DNA of 64,000 nucleotides from Azospirillaceae bacterium (GTDB lineage: Bacteria > Pseudomonadota > Alphaproteobacteria > Azospirillales > Azospirillaceae), in the NCBI GenBank assembly GCA_035645145.1, contig DASQNC010000073.1, positions 62,001-126,000 on the forward strand, in the 5' to 3' direction. The notes under the pieces were generated by a model. It worked only from the letters and a program-made list of their open reading frames with translations, searched no databases and was not told the DNA's origin. The translations under genes and the position numbers were made by a program. Shown one piece after another: positions 25,512 to 34,486 of this stretch (positions are counted from its first letter, which is position 1; the number at the start of each line of letters is the position of its first letter).

Positions 25512-26173
25512 AAGTGTTCCTGCGTATCGTCGGACGCGACGTGCACCTGGCCCTCCGCCAGGGCAGCGATGCCGTCACAGCCGTCATGTTCTTCCTCCTG
25601 GTCGCCATGCTGTTCCCCTTCGGGGTCGGGCCGGAACCCAACACCCTGGCCCGCATCGCCCCGGGCGTGATCTGGGTCGCGGCCCTGCTGGCGGCACTGC
25701 TGTCGCTCGACCGGCTGTTCCAGGCCGACTACGAGGACGGATCGCTGGAACTTCTGGCCCTGTCCCCCGCCCCGCTCGAGACGGCGGTGTTGGCGAAGGC
25801 CGCCGCCCATTGGATCGTCACCGGCCTGCCACTGATCGCCGCCGCACCGGTGCTGGCGCTGGCGTACGGCCTGGATGCGGACGGGCTGGGGGTGCTGCTG
25901 GGCAGCCTGGCCCTGGGCACACCGACGTTGAGCCTGCTCGGCGCCGTGGGGGCGGCCCTGACACTCGGCGCGCGGCGGTCCGGCGTACTGACCGCCTTGC
26001 TGGTCCTGCCGATCGAAATCCCGGCCCTGATCTTCGGGGTCGGCGCCGTCGATGCCGCCCTGATGGGCCTGGAGGCGCGGCCGCACCTTCTGCTGCTGGG
26101 CGGCCTGCTCACGGGCGCGCTGCCGCTCGCGCCGCTCGCCGCGGCCGCCGCCGTCCGGGCGGCATTGGAATAG
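25508..26173 (+). CDS. ccmB: Heme exporter membrane protein CcmB
   Basis: 221 residues with six hydrophobic segments, the membrane partner of CcmA. MFFLLVAMLFPFGVGPEP, the DYEDGSLELLALSP loop and VLPIEIPALIFGVGAVDA are typical of the family. The last ~26 bp of the gene, including the stop, are repeated immediately downstream (26150-26175 and 26180-26205, period 30), so the end of the gene has been tandemly duplicated. Confidence 0.95.
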   Translation: MKVFLRIVGRDVHLALRQGSDAVTAVMFFLLVAMLFPFGVGPEPNTLARIAPGVIWVAALLAALLSLDRLFQADYEDGSLELLALSPAPLETAVLAKAAAHWIVTGLPLIAAAPVLALAYGLDADGLGVLLGSLALGTPTLSLLGAVGAALTLGARRSGVLTALLVLPIEIPALIFGVGAVDAALMGLEARPHLLLLGGLLTGALPLAPLAAAAAVRAALE

Positions 26174-26205
26174 GCGTCCGCCGTCCGGGCGGCGTTGGAG
26201 TAGGC
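26150..26205 (+). repeat. 30-bp tandem duplication over the ccmB stop
   Basis: Two copies of a ~26-bp sequence (26150-26175 and 26180-26205) beginning CCGTCCGGGCGGC and ending TAGGC differ at only two positions. Both encode AVRAALE followed by a stop. Confidence 0.85.
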
Positions 26206-26303
26206 CGCCGCAGGCGGAGCGGCTGCGTCCTCTCGCGGACGGACCGCCCGCCCACCACTTGTGTGGGATGAAATGTTGGGTGAAACGCACCCGAAGGAAC
26301 CCC

Positions 26304-26633
26304 ATGCGGACTTTGGCAGCGGCGATGGCCGCCCTGGCGCTTTCGGCCGGTTCGGCCGCGGCGCAGATCGATCTCCGGTTCAACCTGGGCGCTGATGGCC
26401 CCTGTCTGGACACCGCGCGGGCGGCGCTCGCCCGCAACGGCGTGGCCGCGGCCGACATCCGGGTGATCTACGACATGCCGCGTTACGCGGGATCCAGTCA
26501 GGTGCTCCAGGGCTGGGACGTGTGGGCGCGCCTGCATTCCTGCGACGGCGCGGTGGTCGTGTCCACCCTGGAGAACTGCTATATCCAGCAGGTCTACGCA
26601 CGCGGCGGGTGCCGGGTCACCGGCGTCCGCTGA
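26304..26633 (+). CDS. Small secreted cysteine-containing protein inside the ccm operon
   Basis: 109 residues. A signal peptide (MRTLAAAMAALALSAGSAAA-Q) exports it to the periplasm. The mature part has four cysteines (GPCLDT, HSCDG, ENCYIQ, GGCRV) that could form two disulfides. A GAAGGA ribosome site precedes the ATG. No family is recognised. Its position between ccmB and ccmC, on the same strand with 32 bp to ccmC, suggests co-transcription. A role in thiol or heme handling is an open possibility, but nothing in the sequence shows one; there is no CxxCH or CxxC motif. Confidence 0.75.
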   Translation: MRTLAAAMAALALSAGSAAAQIDLRFNLGADGPCLDTARAALARNGVAAADIRVIYDMPRYAGSSQVLQGWDVWARLHSCDGAVVVSTLENCYIQQVYARGGCRVTGVR

Positions 26634-26665
26634 GACTTGGCCCCCTGGAGACGACCGGCCCCCAG

Positions 26666-27412
26666 ATGACCGGCAGCACCGTCGGCGTGTTCAACCGCTT
26701 CGCCAATCCGGCCCGCTTCCAGCGGCTGGCCGACGCCGTCCTGCCCTGGCTCGCCGGCGCCGCGGCCGTGCTGCTGGCGGTCGGGCTCTATCTGGGGCTG
26801 GTGGCGTCGCCACCCGACTACCAGCAGGGCGACACGGTGCGGATCATGTACGTGCACGTGCCGTCGGCCTGGCTGGCGCTGTTCGCCTACACCAGCATGG
26901 CCGCCGCCTCGGCCGTGGGGCTGGTGTGGCGGCACCCGCTGGCCGAGGTGTACGCCAAGGCCGCCGCCCCCGTCGGCGCCGCGTTCACCGCGGTGTGCCT
27001 GGCCACCGGATCGCTCTGGGGCGAGCCCATGTGGGGCACCTGGTGGAAATGGGATGCGCGGATGACCAGCGTGCTGGTGCTGCTGTTCCTCTATGTCGGG
27101 TACATCGCGCTGGTGAACGCGTTCGACGAGCCGGCACGCGGCACCCGGGCGGGTGCGATCCTGCTGATCGTGGGCGTGGTCAACATCCCCATCATCAAAT
27201 TCTCGGTGGAATGGTGGAACACGCTGCACCAGCCGGCCAGCGTCTTCCGCCTGGACGGGCCGACCATCCATGCCAGCATGCTGTGGCCGCTGGGCGTGAT
27301 GGCGCTGGCCTTCACCTTGTTCTTCGCCGCCGTTGTCCTGATCCGGATGAAGGCCGAACTGGTCGAACGGCGGATCCGCGCCCTGCGCATCGCCCAGGCC
27401 GCCGAACCCTGA
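26666..27412 (+). CDS. ccmC: Heme exporter protein CcmC
   Basis: 248 residues, six transmembrane segments. It loads heme onto CcmE. The tryptophan-rich WWD domain is present as WGEPMWGTWWKWDARMTS (about 112-129), flanked by the heme-ligand histidines (HVPSAW; TLHQPAS). The ATG at 26666 sets the first helix in place; upstream in-frame codons overlap the previous gene. Confidence 0.96.
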   Translation: MTGSTVGVFNRFANPARFQRLADAVLPWLAGAAAVLLAVGLYLGLVASPPDYQQGDTVRIMYVHVPSAWLALFAYTSMAAASAVGLVWRHPLAEVYAKAAAPVGAAFTAVCLATGSLWGEPMWGTWWKWDARMTSVLVLLFLYVGYIALVNAFDEPARGTRAGAILLIVGVVNIPIIKFSVEWWNTLHQPASVFRLDGPTIHASMLWPLGVMALAFTLFFAAVVLIRMKAELVERRIRALRIAQAAEP

Positions 27413-27527
27413 GGCCGACCCACGGGGCGCCGGGCGACGCGGCGCCGCACGCGCCACTCTTCCGCTGTGATATGGTCGGGTCCACATTGGACCCGCAACT
27501 TTTGTCGAGTGGGGACCGAACCTCCCG

Positions 27528-27731
27528 ATGGTCGAATTCCTGCGGATGGGCGGATACGCCGCCTATGTCTGGCCGGCCTATGGCCTGACGGCGCTGGCGA
27601 TGGCCGCGCTGGTGGTGGCCAGCGTGCGCGGCCTGCGCGCCCGCGAACGGCTTCTGGCCGGGCTGGAGGCCGTCCGGCCCGGACGCCCGCGCCGCCCCAC
27701 CGCCCCCGGCGAAGCCGAGGCTGCCGGATGA
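27528..27731 (+). CDS. ccmD: Heme exporter protein CcmD
   Basis: 67 residues. A single transmembrane helix (about 11-33) with YAAYVWPAYGLTAL, which matches the conserved aromatic start of CcmD, and a basic cytoplasmic tail. It tethers CcmE to the CcmABC complex. It overlaps ccmE by four bases. The gap from ccmC (115 bp) contains a GGGTCC/GGACCC hairpin and may hold an internal promoter. Confidence 0.9.
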   Translation: MVEFLRMGGYAAYVWPAYGLTALAMAALVVASVRGLRARERLLAGLEAVRPGRPRRPTAPGEAEAAG

Positions 27732-28201
27732 CCCCCCGCAAGAAACGCCGCCTTCACGTCCTGGTCCTGTGCCTTGCGGGCCTCGGCACGGCGACCGGCC
27801 TGACCCTGACGGCGATGCAGGACAATCTGCAATTCTTCCACAGCCCCTCCGACCTGCGGGAACGGTCGGTGGGCGATCGGCCGTTCCGCCTGGGCGGCCT
27901 GGTCGAGGAAGGCACGGTGCGCCGGTCCCCCGACGGCCATACGGTCGAGTTCCGGGTAACCGATCTGGCGAACACCGTGCCCGTCGTCTACGCCGGTGTG
28001 CTCCCCAACCTGTTCCGCGAGGGCCAGGGGGTCGTGGCCGAGGGCCGGTTGCGGCCCGACGGCGTGTTCGAGGCGCGCGAGATCCTGGCCAAGCACGACG
28101 AGACGTACACCCCGCCCGAAGTGAAGGACGCCCTGGCGCGGGCCGGGCATCCGTCCGGCCAGGGGCGGGCGGCCGCCGGCATGGAGCGGCAACGGCCATG
28201 A
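27728..28201 (+). CDS. ccmE: Periplasmic heme chaperone CcmE
   Basis: 157 residues. An N-terminal anchor (about 9-28) precedes an OB-fold domain ending in the heme-attachment motif KHDETYTPPE: H123 binds heme covalently and Y127 is the axial ligand. It carries heme from CcmC to CcmF. The start overlaps ccmD and the stop overlaps ccmF (ATGA). Confidence 0.96.
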   Translation: MTPRKKRRLHVLVLCLAGLGTATGLTLTAMQDNLQFFHSPSDLRERSVGDRPFRLGGLVEEGTVRRSPDGHTVEFRVTDLANTVPVVYAGVLPNLFREGQGVVAEGRLRPDGVFEAREILAKHDETYTPPEVKDALARAGHPSGQGRAAAGMERQRP

Positions 28202-30198
28202 TCCCCGAACTCGGCCATTACGCCCTGGTGCTGGCGCTGTGCGTTTCGCTGGTGCAATCGGTCCTGCCCATGGCCGGCGCGCACCGCGGCGACATCGCAT
28301 GGATGGAGTCCGGCCGGCCCGCGGCGCTGGCCCAGTTCCTGTGCGTGGGCACCGCCTTCGCCGCCCTGACCTGGTCCTACGTGGTGTCCGACTTCACGGT
28401 CGTGAACGTGGTCGAGAACAGCCACTCGGCCAAGCCGCTGCTGTACCGGATCAGCGGGGTGTGGGGGAACCACGAGGGCTCGATGGTCCTGTGGGTCCTG
28501 ATCCTGGCCGTGTTCGGGGCGGCGGTCGCCCTCTTCGGCACCAATCTGCCGCCCACGCTGCGGGCACGAGTGCTGTCGGTGCAGGGCCTGATCGCGGTCG
28601 GGTTCCTGCTGTTCATCCTGGTGACCAGCAATCCGTTCCTGCGCGTCTTCCCGCCGCCGCCCGACGGGCAGGACCTGAACCCGCTGCTGCAGGACCCCGG
28701 CCTCGCCTTCCACCCGCCGTTCCTTTACCTGGGTTATGTCGGCTTCTCGATGGCGTTCTCGTTCGCCGTTGCCGCCCTGATCGAGGGGCGGGTGGATCCC
28801 GCCTGGGCCCGTTGGGTGCGGCCGTGGACACTGGCCGCCTGGACCGCGCTCACCGCCGGCATCGTGCTGGGCAGCTTCTGGGCCTACTACGAGCTGGGCT
28901 GGGGCGGCTGGTGGTATTGGGATCCGGTCGAGAACGCCAGCTTCATGCCCTGGCTCCTCGGGACGGCGCTCCTGCATTCGGCCATCGTCGCGGAAAAGCG
29001 CGATGCGCTGAAGAGCTGGACGATCCTGCTGGCGATCCTGACCTTCGCGCTGTCGCTGATGGGCACGTTCCTGGTCCGCTCGGGCGTGCTGACGTCGGTC
29101 CATGCCTTCGCGGTGGATCCCGCCCGCGGCCTCTTCATCCTGGTCCTTCTGGTCGCGGCGACCGGCGGCTCGCTGCTGCTCTATGCCCTGCGCGCGCCGA
29201 CCCTGAAGGCGGGCGGCCTGTTCGCCCCGGTCAGCCGGGAAGGGTCGCTGGTCATCAACAACCTGCTTCTGTCGACGGGCACCGCCACCGTGTTCATCGG
29301 CACGCTGTACCCGCTGCTGCTGGACGCGTTGGGCGGCGGCCGCGTGTCGGTCGGCCCCCCCTTCTTCAACGCCACCTTCGTGCCGCTGATGGTGCCGATG
29401 GTGGCGTTGATGGTGGTCGGACCGCTTCTGGCCTGGAAGCGCGGCGATCTCGCCGGGGCGCTGGGCCGTCTGAAGGTGGCGCTGGGCGTGACGGTGGCGG
29501 CGGTGCTCGCCACGCTATGGCTCCAGGGGTTCAAGCCGGTGATGGCGCTGGTCGGCATCGCCGTCGGCGCCTGGGCCGTCTGCGGCGCCCTGGCCGAAGT
29601 GGCCGAGCGCATCAAGCTGTTCCGCGCGCCCCTGCGGGAAAGCTGGACCCGCGCGGTGAACCTGCCCCGTGGCGCCTGGGGCATGGCGCTGGCCCATGCC
29701 GGCATCGGTGTGATGATCCTCGGCATGGTCGGCTCCGACCTTTGGATGAGCGAACGCATTGCGCTGATGCGACCGGGGGAAACGATGACGGTTGCCGGCC
29801 ACACGCTGCGCTTCGAAAAGGTCGAAACGCGCAACGTGGACAACTACCGGACCGAAACGGGCACCTTCCTTCTGGAGCGGGACGGCCGCCCGGTCACCAC
29901 CCTGCACCCGGAACAACGCTGGTATCCCGTCGCGAAGACCGCAACGGGCGAGGCCGCGATCCACACCACGGTTCGGGGCGACGTCTATGTGGTCATGGCG
30001 GACCGGCGGGACGACGGCGCCTGGACGGTGCGCACCTATGTCCACCCGCTGGTGCCGTTGCTGTGGACGGGCGGCAGCCTGCTGGTCCTGGGCGGCCTGG
30101 TCAGCCTGACCGACCGGCGGCTGCGCGTGGGCGCCCCCGCCGGACGGACAGCGCGCAAGCCGACCGCGCCCAAGTCGGCCCCCTTGGCGGCGGAGTGA
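28198..30198 (+). CDS. ccmF: Cytochrome c heme lyase subunit CcmF
   Basis: 666 residues and about fifteen transmembrane helices. The WWD domain WGGWWYWDPVENASFMPW (about 238-255) accepts heme from CcmE. The C-terminal periplasmic domain has the expected MRPGETMTVAGH pattern. It works with CcmH and CcmI to attach heme to apocytochromes at CxxCH. Confidence 0.97.
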   Translation: MIPELGHYALVLALCVSLVQSVLPMAGAHRGDIAWMESGRPAALAQFLCVGTAFAALTWSYVVSDFTVVNVVENSHSAKPLLYRISGVWGNHEGSMVLWVLILAVFGAAVALFGTNLPPTLRARVLSVQGLIAVGFLLFILVTSNPFLRVFPPPPDGQDLNPLLQDPGLAFHPPFLYLGYVGFSMAFSFAVAALIEGRVDPAWARWVRPWTLAAWTALTAGIVLGSFWAYYELGWGGWWYWDPVENASFMPWLLGTALLHSAIVAEKRDALKSWTILLAILTFALSLMGTFLVRSGVLTSVHAFAVDPARGLFILVLLVAATGGSLLLYALRAPTLKAGGLFAPVSREGSLVINNLLLSTGTATVFIGTLYPLLLDALGGGRVSVGPPFFNATFVPLMVPMVALMVVGPLLAWKRGDLAGALGRLKVALGVTVAAVLATLWLQGFKPVMALVGIAVGAWAVCGALAEVAERIKLFRAPLRESWTRAVNLPRGAWGMALAHAGIGVMILGMVGSDLWMSERIALMRPGETMTVAGHTLRFEKVETRNVDNYRTETGTFLLERDGRPVTTLHPEQRWYPVAKTATGEAAIHTTVRGDVYVVMADRRDDGAWTVRTYVHPLVPLLWTGGSLLVLGGLVSLTDRRLRVGAPAGRTARKPTAPKSAPLAAE

Positions 30199-30202
30199 AC
30201 CC

Positions 30203-30763
30203 ATGCGGCGCCTGCTCGTGATCCTGCCCCTGCTGCTGTTCGTCGGTGTGGCCGGCGCGTTCGCGGTCCAGCTCCTTCGTGGCGCGGATCCGTCCAAGCT
30301 GCCGTCCGCCCTGATCGACCGGCCGGTGCCGGACTTCGCGCTCGACCCCGTGCCGGCCACCGGTATGCCCGGCCTGTCCACCGCCGACCTGCGGGGCCGG
30401 GTCGCGGTCGTGAACGTCTTCGCGTCCTGGTGCGCCCCGTGCCGGGTGGAGCACCCGCTGATCACCCGCCTGGCCGAGCGCGAAGGCATCCCCGTCTTCG
30501 GGTTGAACCACAAGGACGCCGCCGGGGACGCGGCCGATTGGCTGAAGCGTCTGGGCAACCCCTACGCCCGCATCGGCGCCGACCTCTCCGGCCGGGTGTC
30601 GATCGACTGGGGCGTTTACGGCGTGCCCGAAACCTTCGTCGTGGACCACCTGGGCCGCATCCGCCACCGCCATGTCGGGCCGCTGACCCCCCGGGATGTG
30701 GAGGCCACGATCCTGCCGCTGGTCCGCGAACTGCGCCGGCGCGCGGCGGACGGCGTGTCGTGA
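30203..30763 (+). CDS. ccmG: Periplasmic thioredoxin-like CcmG (DsbE)
   Basis: 186 residues. A membrane anchor (about 4-24) and a thioredoxin fold with active site WCAPC (C77, C80) and the GVPETFVVD cis-proline segment. It keeps apocytochrome thiols reduced for heme attachment. It starts 4 bp after ccmF, and its stop overlaps the GTG codon in front of ccmH. Confidence 0.95.
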   Translation: MRRLLVILPLLLFVGVAGAFAVQLLRGADPSKLPSALIDRPVPDFALDPVPATGMPGLSTADLRGRVAVVNVFASWCAPCRVEHPLITRLAEREGIPVFGLNHKDAAGDAADWLKRLGNPYARIGADLSGRVSIDWGVYGVPETFVVDHLGRIRHRHVGPLTPRDVEATILPLVRELRRRAADGVS

Positions 30764-30777
30764 GCAACAGGGGCGCC

Positions 30778-31263
30778 ATGCTCCGGCCGCTGCTTGTGGC
30801 CGCCCTGCTGGCTTGGTCCGGTTTCGCCGGCCCGTCGTGGGCGGTGCAGCCGGACGAGGTGCTGGCGGACCCTGCGCTGGAGGCGCGCGCGCGGAGCATC
30901 GGCGCGGAACTGCGGTGCCTGGTCTGCCAGAACCAGTCCATCGACGAGTCCAACGCGCCGCTGGCCCGCGACCTGCGGCGGCTGGTGCGCGAACGCTTGG
31001 CCGCGGGCGATACCGACGCGCAGGTGCGGGCGTTCGTGGTGGACCGCTACGGTCAATACGTCCTGCTCCGCCCGCCCTTCACCCCGTCCACATACCTGCT
31101 GTGGATCGGGCCGTTTGCGCTTCTGGTGGCCGCGGGTGCCGCGGTGGCGGTGTGGCTGCGCCGCCGGCCCGCCCTGGCCGAAGCCGCCCTGACGGAGGAG
31201 GAGCGCCGGCGGATCGAACGCCTGCTGGCGGACGACAACCGGCCGGCGGCCGAGGGACGCTGA
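30778..31263 (+). CDS. ccmH: Cytochrome c maturation thiol protein CcmH (CycL)
   Basis: 161 residues. A signal peptide (to about A22), then the redox motif LRCLVCQNQS (C47, C50) and one C-terminal membrane helix (about 103-123). It reduces apocytochrome CxxCH and works with CcmG and CcmI. An in-frame GTG at 30760 overlaps the ccmG stop as GTGA and would add six residues; the ATG at 30778 has the better ribosome site (AGGGG). Confidence 0.93.
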   Translation: MLRPLLVAALLAWSGFAGPSWAVQPDEVLADPALEARARSIGAELRCLVCQNQSIDESNAPLARDLRRLVRERLAAGDTDAQVRAFVVDRYGQYVLLRPPFTPSTYLLWIGPFALLVAAGAAVAVWLRRRPALAEAALTEEERRRIERLLADDNRPAAEGR

Positions 31264-31267
31264 GGGC

Positions 31268-32671
31268 ATGCTGTTCTGGATCCTTGCCGGCCTGCTGACG
31301 GCCGTTGCCGTCGCCCTGGTGCTGCATCCGCTGATGCGCCGGCAGGGTGTCGCCGAGCGCGCGGCCTTCGACATGGCGGTCTACCGCGACCAGCTGGCCG
31401 AGGTGGACCGCGACCTGAAGCGGGGGCTGATCGCCCCCGAACAGGCCGAAGCGGCACGGGCCGAGATCGGCCGCAGGCTCCTGCGGGCCGACGCGGCCCG
31501 GACGGCGTCCGACGCCGCAGGGGCGGCCCCCCCCGGCCGGAGCGCACGGATCGCGGCATTGGCGGTCGTGGTCGCGGTGCCCCTGCTGGCCTTGGCCGTG
31601 TACCTGCCGACCGGGCGCTGGGACGTGCCGGCGCGGCCGTTCGCCGAGCGCCCCGTGGCCGAACGCGGACCGCCGATCGAGGTGCTGACGGCCCTGGCCA
31701 ACCTGGAACGGCACCTGGAAGAGGATCCGCGCGATCTCCAGGCGTGGATCCTGGCCGCCAACACCTATTCCCGCATGGGCCGGTTCACGGAGGCGGCCGA
31801 GGCCTTCCGCCGGGCCGCGGGCCTTTCGGACGGCGCGCCCGAGTTCCTGTCCGGCATGGCCGAGGCCCTGATCCAGGCCAACCGGGGTCAGGTGACCGAC
31901 GAGGCCCGCCGCGCGTTCGAGGCGGTGCTGTCGCGTGAGCCCGCCGATCTCCGCGCCCGGTATTATCTGGGCCTCGCGCACGCCCAGGACGGCGATGCGC
32001 GCGGCGCGCTGGAACGGTGGGCGGCGCTCCTGGAGTCGTCGCCGCCGGACGCCCCCTGGCTGGACGAGATCCGCGGCCGCATCCACGAATTGGCCCGGCG
32101 GTCGGGCATCGACGCCGGGGCCTATCTGCCCGACCCGAAGGGGGTGGTGGCGCCCCCCGCCGCCCCGGCCGGCATCCCGGACGAGATGGCCGGGCGGATC
32201 GCGGGGCTGCCACCGGACCAGCGGGCGCAGGCGATCCGCGGCATGGTGGAAGGACTCCAGGCCCGCCTGGAAACCGCCCCCGACGATGCCGACGGCTGGC
32301 TCCGGCTTGGCCGCGCGTGGCGTGTGCTGGGGGACGCGGCGCGGGCCGAGGCCGCACTCGAGCGGGCAATCCAGGCGGCCCCGGATCGACCCGACACGCA
32401 TCTGGCGCTGGCGGACCTGCTGCTCGCCGACCAGGCGCCGACACCGCAGGGCGAGGGCGGCCTGCCCGCGCGGGCGGTCGAAGCGCTGACGGCGGTGTTG
32501 CGGTTGGAGCCGGACAGCCCGCCGGCGCTCTGGTGGCTGGGCGTGGACGCCGCCCGCCAAGGGCGCCGGGCCGAGGCCGAGGCGTTGTGGCGGCGCCTGC
32601 TGGGCGGCATGGCGCAGGACACCCCCGCCCGGCGCGAGGTCGAGGAGGCGATCCGGGGCTTGGCGGGCTGA
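31268..32671 (+). CDS. ccmI: Cytochrome c biogenesis protein CcmI (CycH)
   Basis: 467 residues. Two N-terminal membrane helices (about 1-20 and 95-115) flank a coiled-coil-like cytoplasmic segment with VYRDQLAEVDRDLKRGLI, followed by a periplasmic TPR domain (about 140-460). It binds apocytochromes and delivers them to the heme lyase. It is the last gene of the operon, and its stop codon lies inside a 21-bp palindrome. Confidence 0.93.
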   Translation: MLFWILAGLLTAVAVALVLHPLMRRQGVAERAAFDMAVYRDQLAEVDRDLKRGLIAPEQAEAARAEIGRRLLRADAARTASDAAGAAPPGRSARIAALAVVVAVPLLALAVYLPTGRWDVPARPFAERPVAERGPPIEVLTALANLERHLEEDPRDLQAWILAANTYSRMGRFTEAAEAFRRAAGLSDGAPEFLSGMAEALIQANRGQVTDEARRAFEAVLSREPADLRARYYLGLAHAQDGDARGALERWAALLESSPPDAPWLDEIRGRIHELARRSGIDAGAYLPDPKGVVAPPAAPAGIPDEMAGRIAGLPPDQRAQAIRGMVEGLQARLETAPDDADGWLRLGRAWRVLGDAARAEAALERAIQAAPDRPDTHLALADLLLADQAPTPQGEGGLPARAVEALTAVLRLEPDSPPALWWLGVDAARQGRRAEAEALWRRLLGGMAQDTPARREVEEAIRGLAG

Positions 32672-32713
32672 GCGTATTCCACTCAGGCGGTTCCGCCTGA
32701 GTGGAATACGCTC
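32670..32713. repeat. Perfect 21-bp-stem palindrome at the end of the ccm operon
   Basis: GAGCGTATTCCACTCAGGCGG (32670-32690) is followed by two T bases and its exact complement (32693-32713). It includes the last bases of the ccmI stop. Such long perfect palindromes are typical of dispersed REP-like elements or bidirectional terminators. A shorter related sequence (ATTCC..CAGGCGG) occurs at 54470-54484. Confidence 0.8.
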
Positions 32714-32727
32714 TGTCAAACAAGCAG

Positions 32728-32768
32728 ATAGAGCACGACCGCTCGATCCATGGGATCGAGCCGTGCTC
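32728..32768. repeat. Second large inverted repeat after the ccm operon
   Basis: GAGCACG and GCTCGATCC pair with GGATCGAGC and GTGCTC around a CATGGG centre, with one or two unpaired bases. It starts about 15 bp after the first palindrome. Together they could terminate ccm transcription or form a mobile-repeat pair. Confidence 0.6.
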
Positions 32769-32827
32769 TCAGCGACGGGCGACCCGCCACCGGTCGGATC
32801 ACGCCACCATCGGTACCCCCGCGCCCA

Positions 32828-32856
32828 TTGGCACGCCCGCGCGGCGCGGCTATGGT
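32828..32856 (+). promoter_or_regulatory. Sigma-70-like promoter of malonyl-CoA synthetase
   Basis: TTGGCA (32828-32833), 17 bp, TATGGT (32851-32856). The GGAGG ribosome site and the GTG start follow within 30 bp. Confidence 0.5.
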
Positions 32857-32882
32857 CGTGGCCAGTTTTCGGAGGCACGCCC

Positions 32883-34412
32883 GTGAGCGAGAACCTTTTC
32901 GACCTGTTCCGTGACCGTTTCCCGGCCGACATGGCCCAGCCGTTCATCGAGCATGCGGAAAAGGACCGGATCTGGACCTACGCCGACCTCGACGCGACGT
33001 CGGCGCGGTACGCCAACCTTCTGGTGGCGGTGGGCGTGCAGCCGGGCGACCGGGTGGCGGCGCAGGTGGACAAGTCGCCCGAGGCCATTTTCCTCTATCT
33101 CGCCTGCGTGCGGGCCGGGGCGGTGTACCTGCCGCTCAACACCGCCTACAAGCCGGACGAGATCGACTATTTCCTGAGCGACGCCGAACCCGCGGTCGTG
33201 GTCTGCCGCCCCGGCACCGAGGGTTGGGTGGGCGAACTGGCGGAGAAGTACGGTGTGCTCCAGGTGCTGACCCTGGGGCAGAACGGCGACGGCACGCTGC
33301 CCGAGATGGCGGCGGAACAGCCGGACGGGTTCGAGACGGTGGAGACGACCTGGCACGATCTGGCCGCGATCCTCTACACGTCCGGCACCACCGGCCGCTC
33401 CAAAGGCGCCATGCTGAGCCATTGGAACCTGGCCTCCAACGCACTGTCGCTGCACGAGATCTGGGGATTCGGGCCGGACGACGTGCTGCTGCACGCGCTG
33501 CCCATCTTCCACACCCACGGCCTGTTCGTGGCGACCAACTGCGTGCTCCTGAACGGCACGAAGATGCTGTTCATGCCGAGCTTCGATCCCATCACCGTCC
33601 TGCGCTGCCTGCCGCAGAGCACGGTGTTCATGGGCGTCCCGACCTTCTACACCCGGCTGCTGGAACACAACGGCCTCACCCCGGCCCGGTGCGGGAACAT
33701 GCGCCTGTTCATCTCGGGCTCCGCACCGCTGCTGTCCGAAACGTTCAAGGCGTTCGAGGTCCGCACCGGCCACCGGATCCTGGAACGGTACGGCATGACC
33801 GAGACCGGCATGAACACCTCGAACCCGCTGGACGACGAACGGCGCCCCGGCACCGTCGGCTTCCCGCTGCCGGAGGTCGAACTGCGCGTGTGCGACGACC
33901 AGGGCAACGAACTTCCCCAGGGCGAAGTGGGCATCCTGGAGGTGCGCGGGCCCAACGTGTTCCTGGGCTACTGGCGCAATCCCGAGAAGACCGCGCAGGA
34001 ATTCCGCGAGGACGGGTTCTTCATCACCGGCGACGTGGCGAAGATCGACGAGGACGGGTACGTCCACATCGTCGGCCGCGCCAAGGACCTGATCATCTCC
34101 GGCGGGTACAACGTCTACCCGAAGGAGATCGAGACCGTGCTCGACGCCTTCTACGGCGTGGGCGAAAGCGCGGTCTTCGGCGTTCCGCACCCGGACTTCG
34201 GCGAGGCCGTGGTGGCGGTGATCAAGCCGAAGCCCGACACCGTCACCCCGGGGCCCGACGACATCATCGAAGCGGCCAAGAAGCGCCTGGCCAACTACAA
34301 GGTGCCCAAGCGCGTCTTCTTCGTGGAAGACCTGCCCCGCAACGCCATGGGCAAGGTCCAGAAGAACGTCCTGCGCCAGCACTTCGCCGACCTGTTCACG
34401 AAGAAGGGCTGA
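32883..34412 (+). CDS. matB: Malonyl-CoA synthetase (MatB-like acyl-CoA ligase)
   Basis: 509 residues. Adenylate-forming enzyme that makes malonyl-CoA from malonate, ATP and CoA. The AMP motif is YTSGTTGRSKG (165-175), followed by LPIFHTHGLFVATN, ERYGMTETGMN and the C-terminal ISGGYNVYP and PRNAMGKVQK (catalytic Lys near 493), all arranged as in MatB. The GTG start at 32883 has a GGAGG site. No malonate transporter or decarboxylase is adjacent. A related dicarboxylate-CoA ligase activity is the main alternative. Confidence 0.87.
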   Translation: MSENLFDLFRDRFPADMAQPFIEHAEKDRIWTYADLDATSARYANLLVAVGVQPGDRVAAQVDKSPEAIFLYLACVRAGAVYLPLNTAYKPDEIDYFLSDAEPAVVVCRPGTEGWVGELAEKYGVLQVLTLGQNGDGTLPEMAAEQPDGFETVETTWHDLAAILYTSGTTGRSKGAMLSHWNLASNALSLHEIWGFGPDDVLLHALPIFHTHGLFVATNCVLLNGTKMLFMPSFDPITVLRCLPQSTVFMGVPTFYTRLLEHNGLTPARCGNMRLFISGSAPLLSETFKAFEVRTGHRILERYGMTETGMNTSNPLDDERRPGTVGFPLPEVELRVCDDQGNELPQGEVGILEVRGPNVFLGYWRNPEKTAQEFREDGFFITGDVAKIDEDGYVHIVGRAKDLIISGGYNVYPKEIETVLDAFYGVGESAVFGVPHPDFGEAVVAVIKPKPDTVTPGPDDIIEAAKKRLANYKVPKRVFFVEDLPRNAMGKVQKNVLRQHFADLFTKKG

Positions 34413-34415
34413 ACC

Positions 34416-34450
34416 GCCGGGCGCATGGGTCCATGCGCCCGGCTTTTGTT
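34416..34450 (+). terminator. Rho-independent terminator of malonyl-CoA synthetase
   Basis: A perfect 12-13-bp stem (34416-34428 with 34431-34443) is followed by TTTTGTT, 4 bp after the stop. Confidence 0.8.
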
Positions 34451-34486
34451 CCGTTCCCCACGCCCCGGCGGCATGGGACCGGTTCC

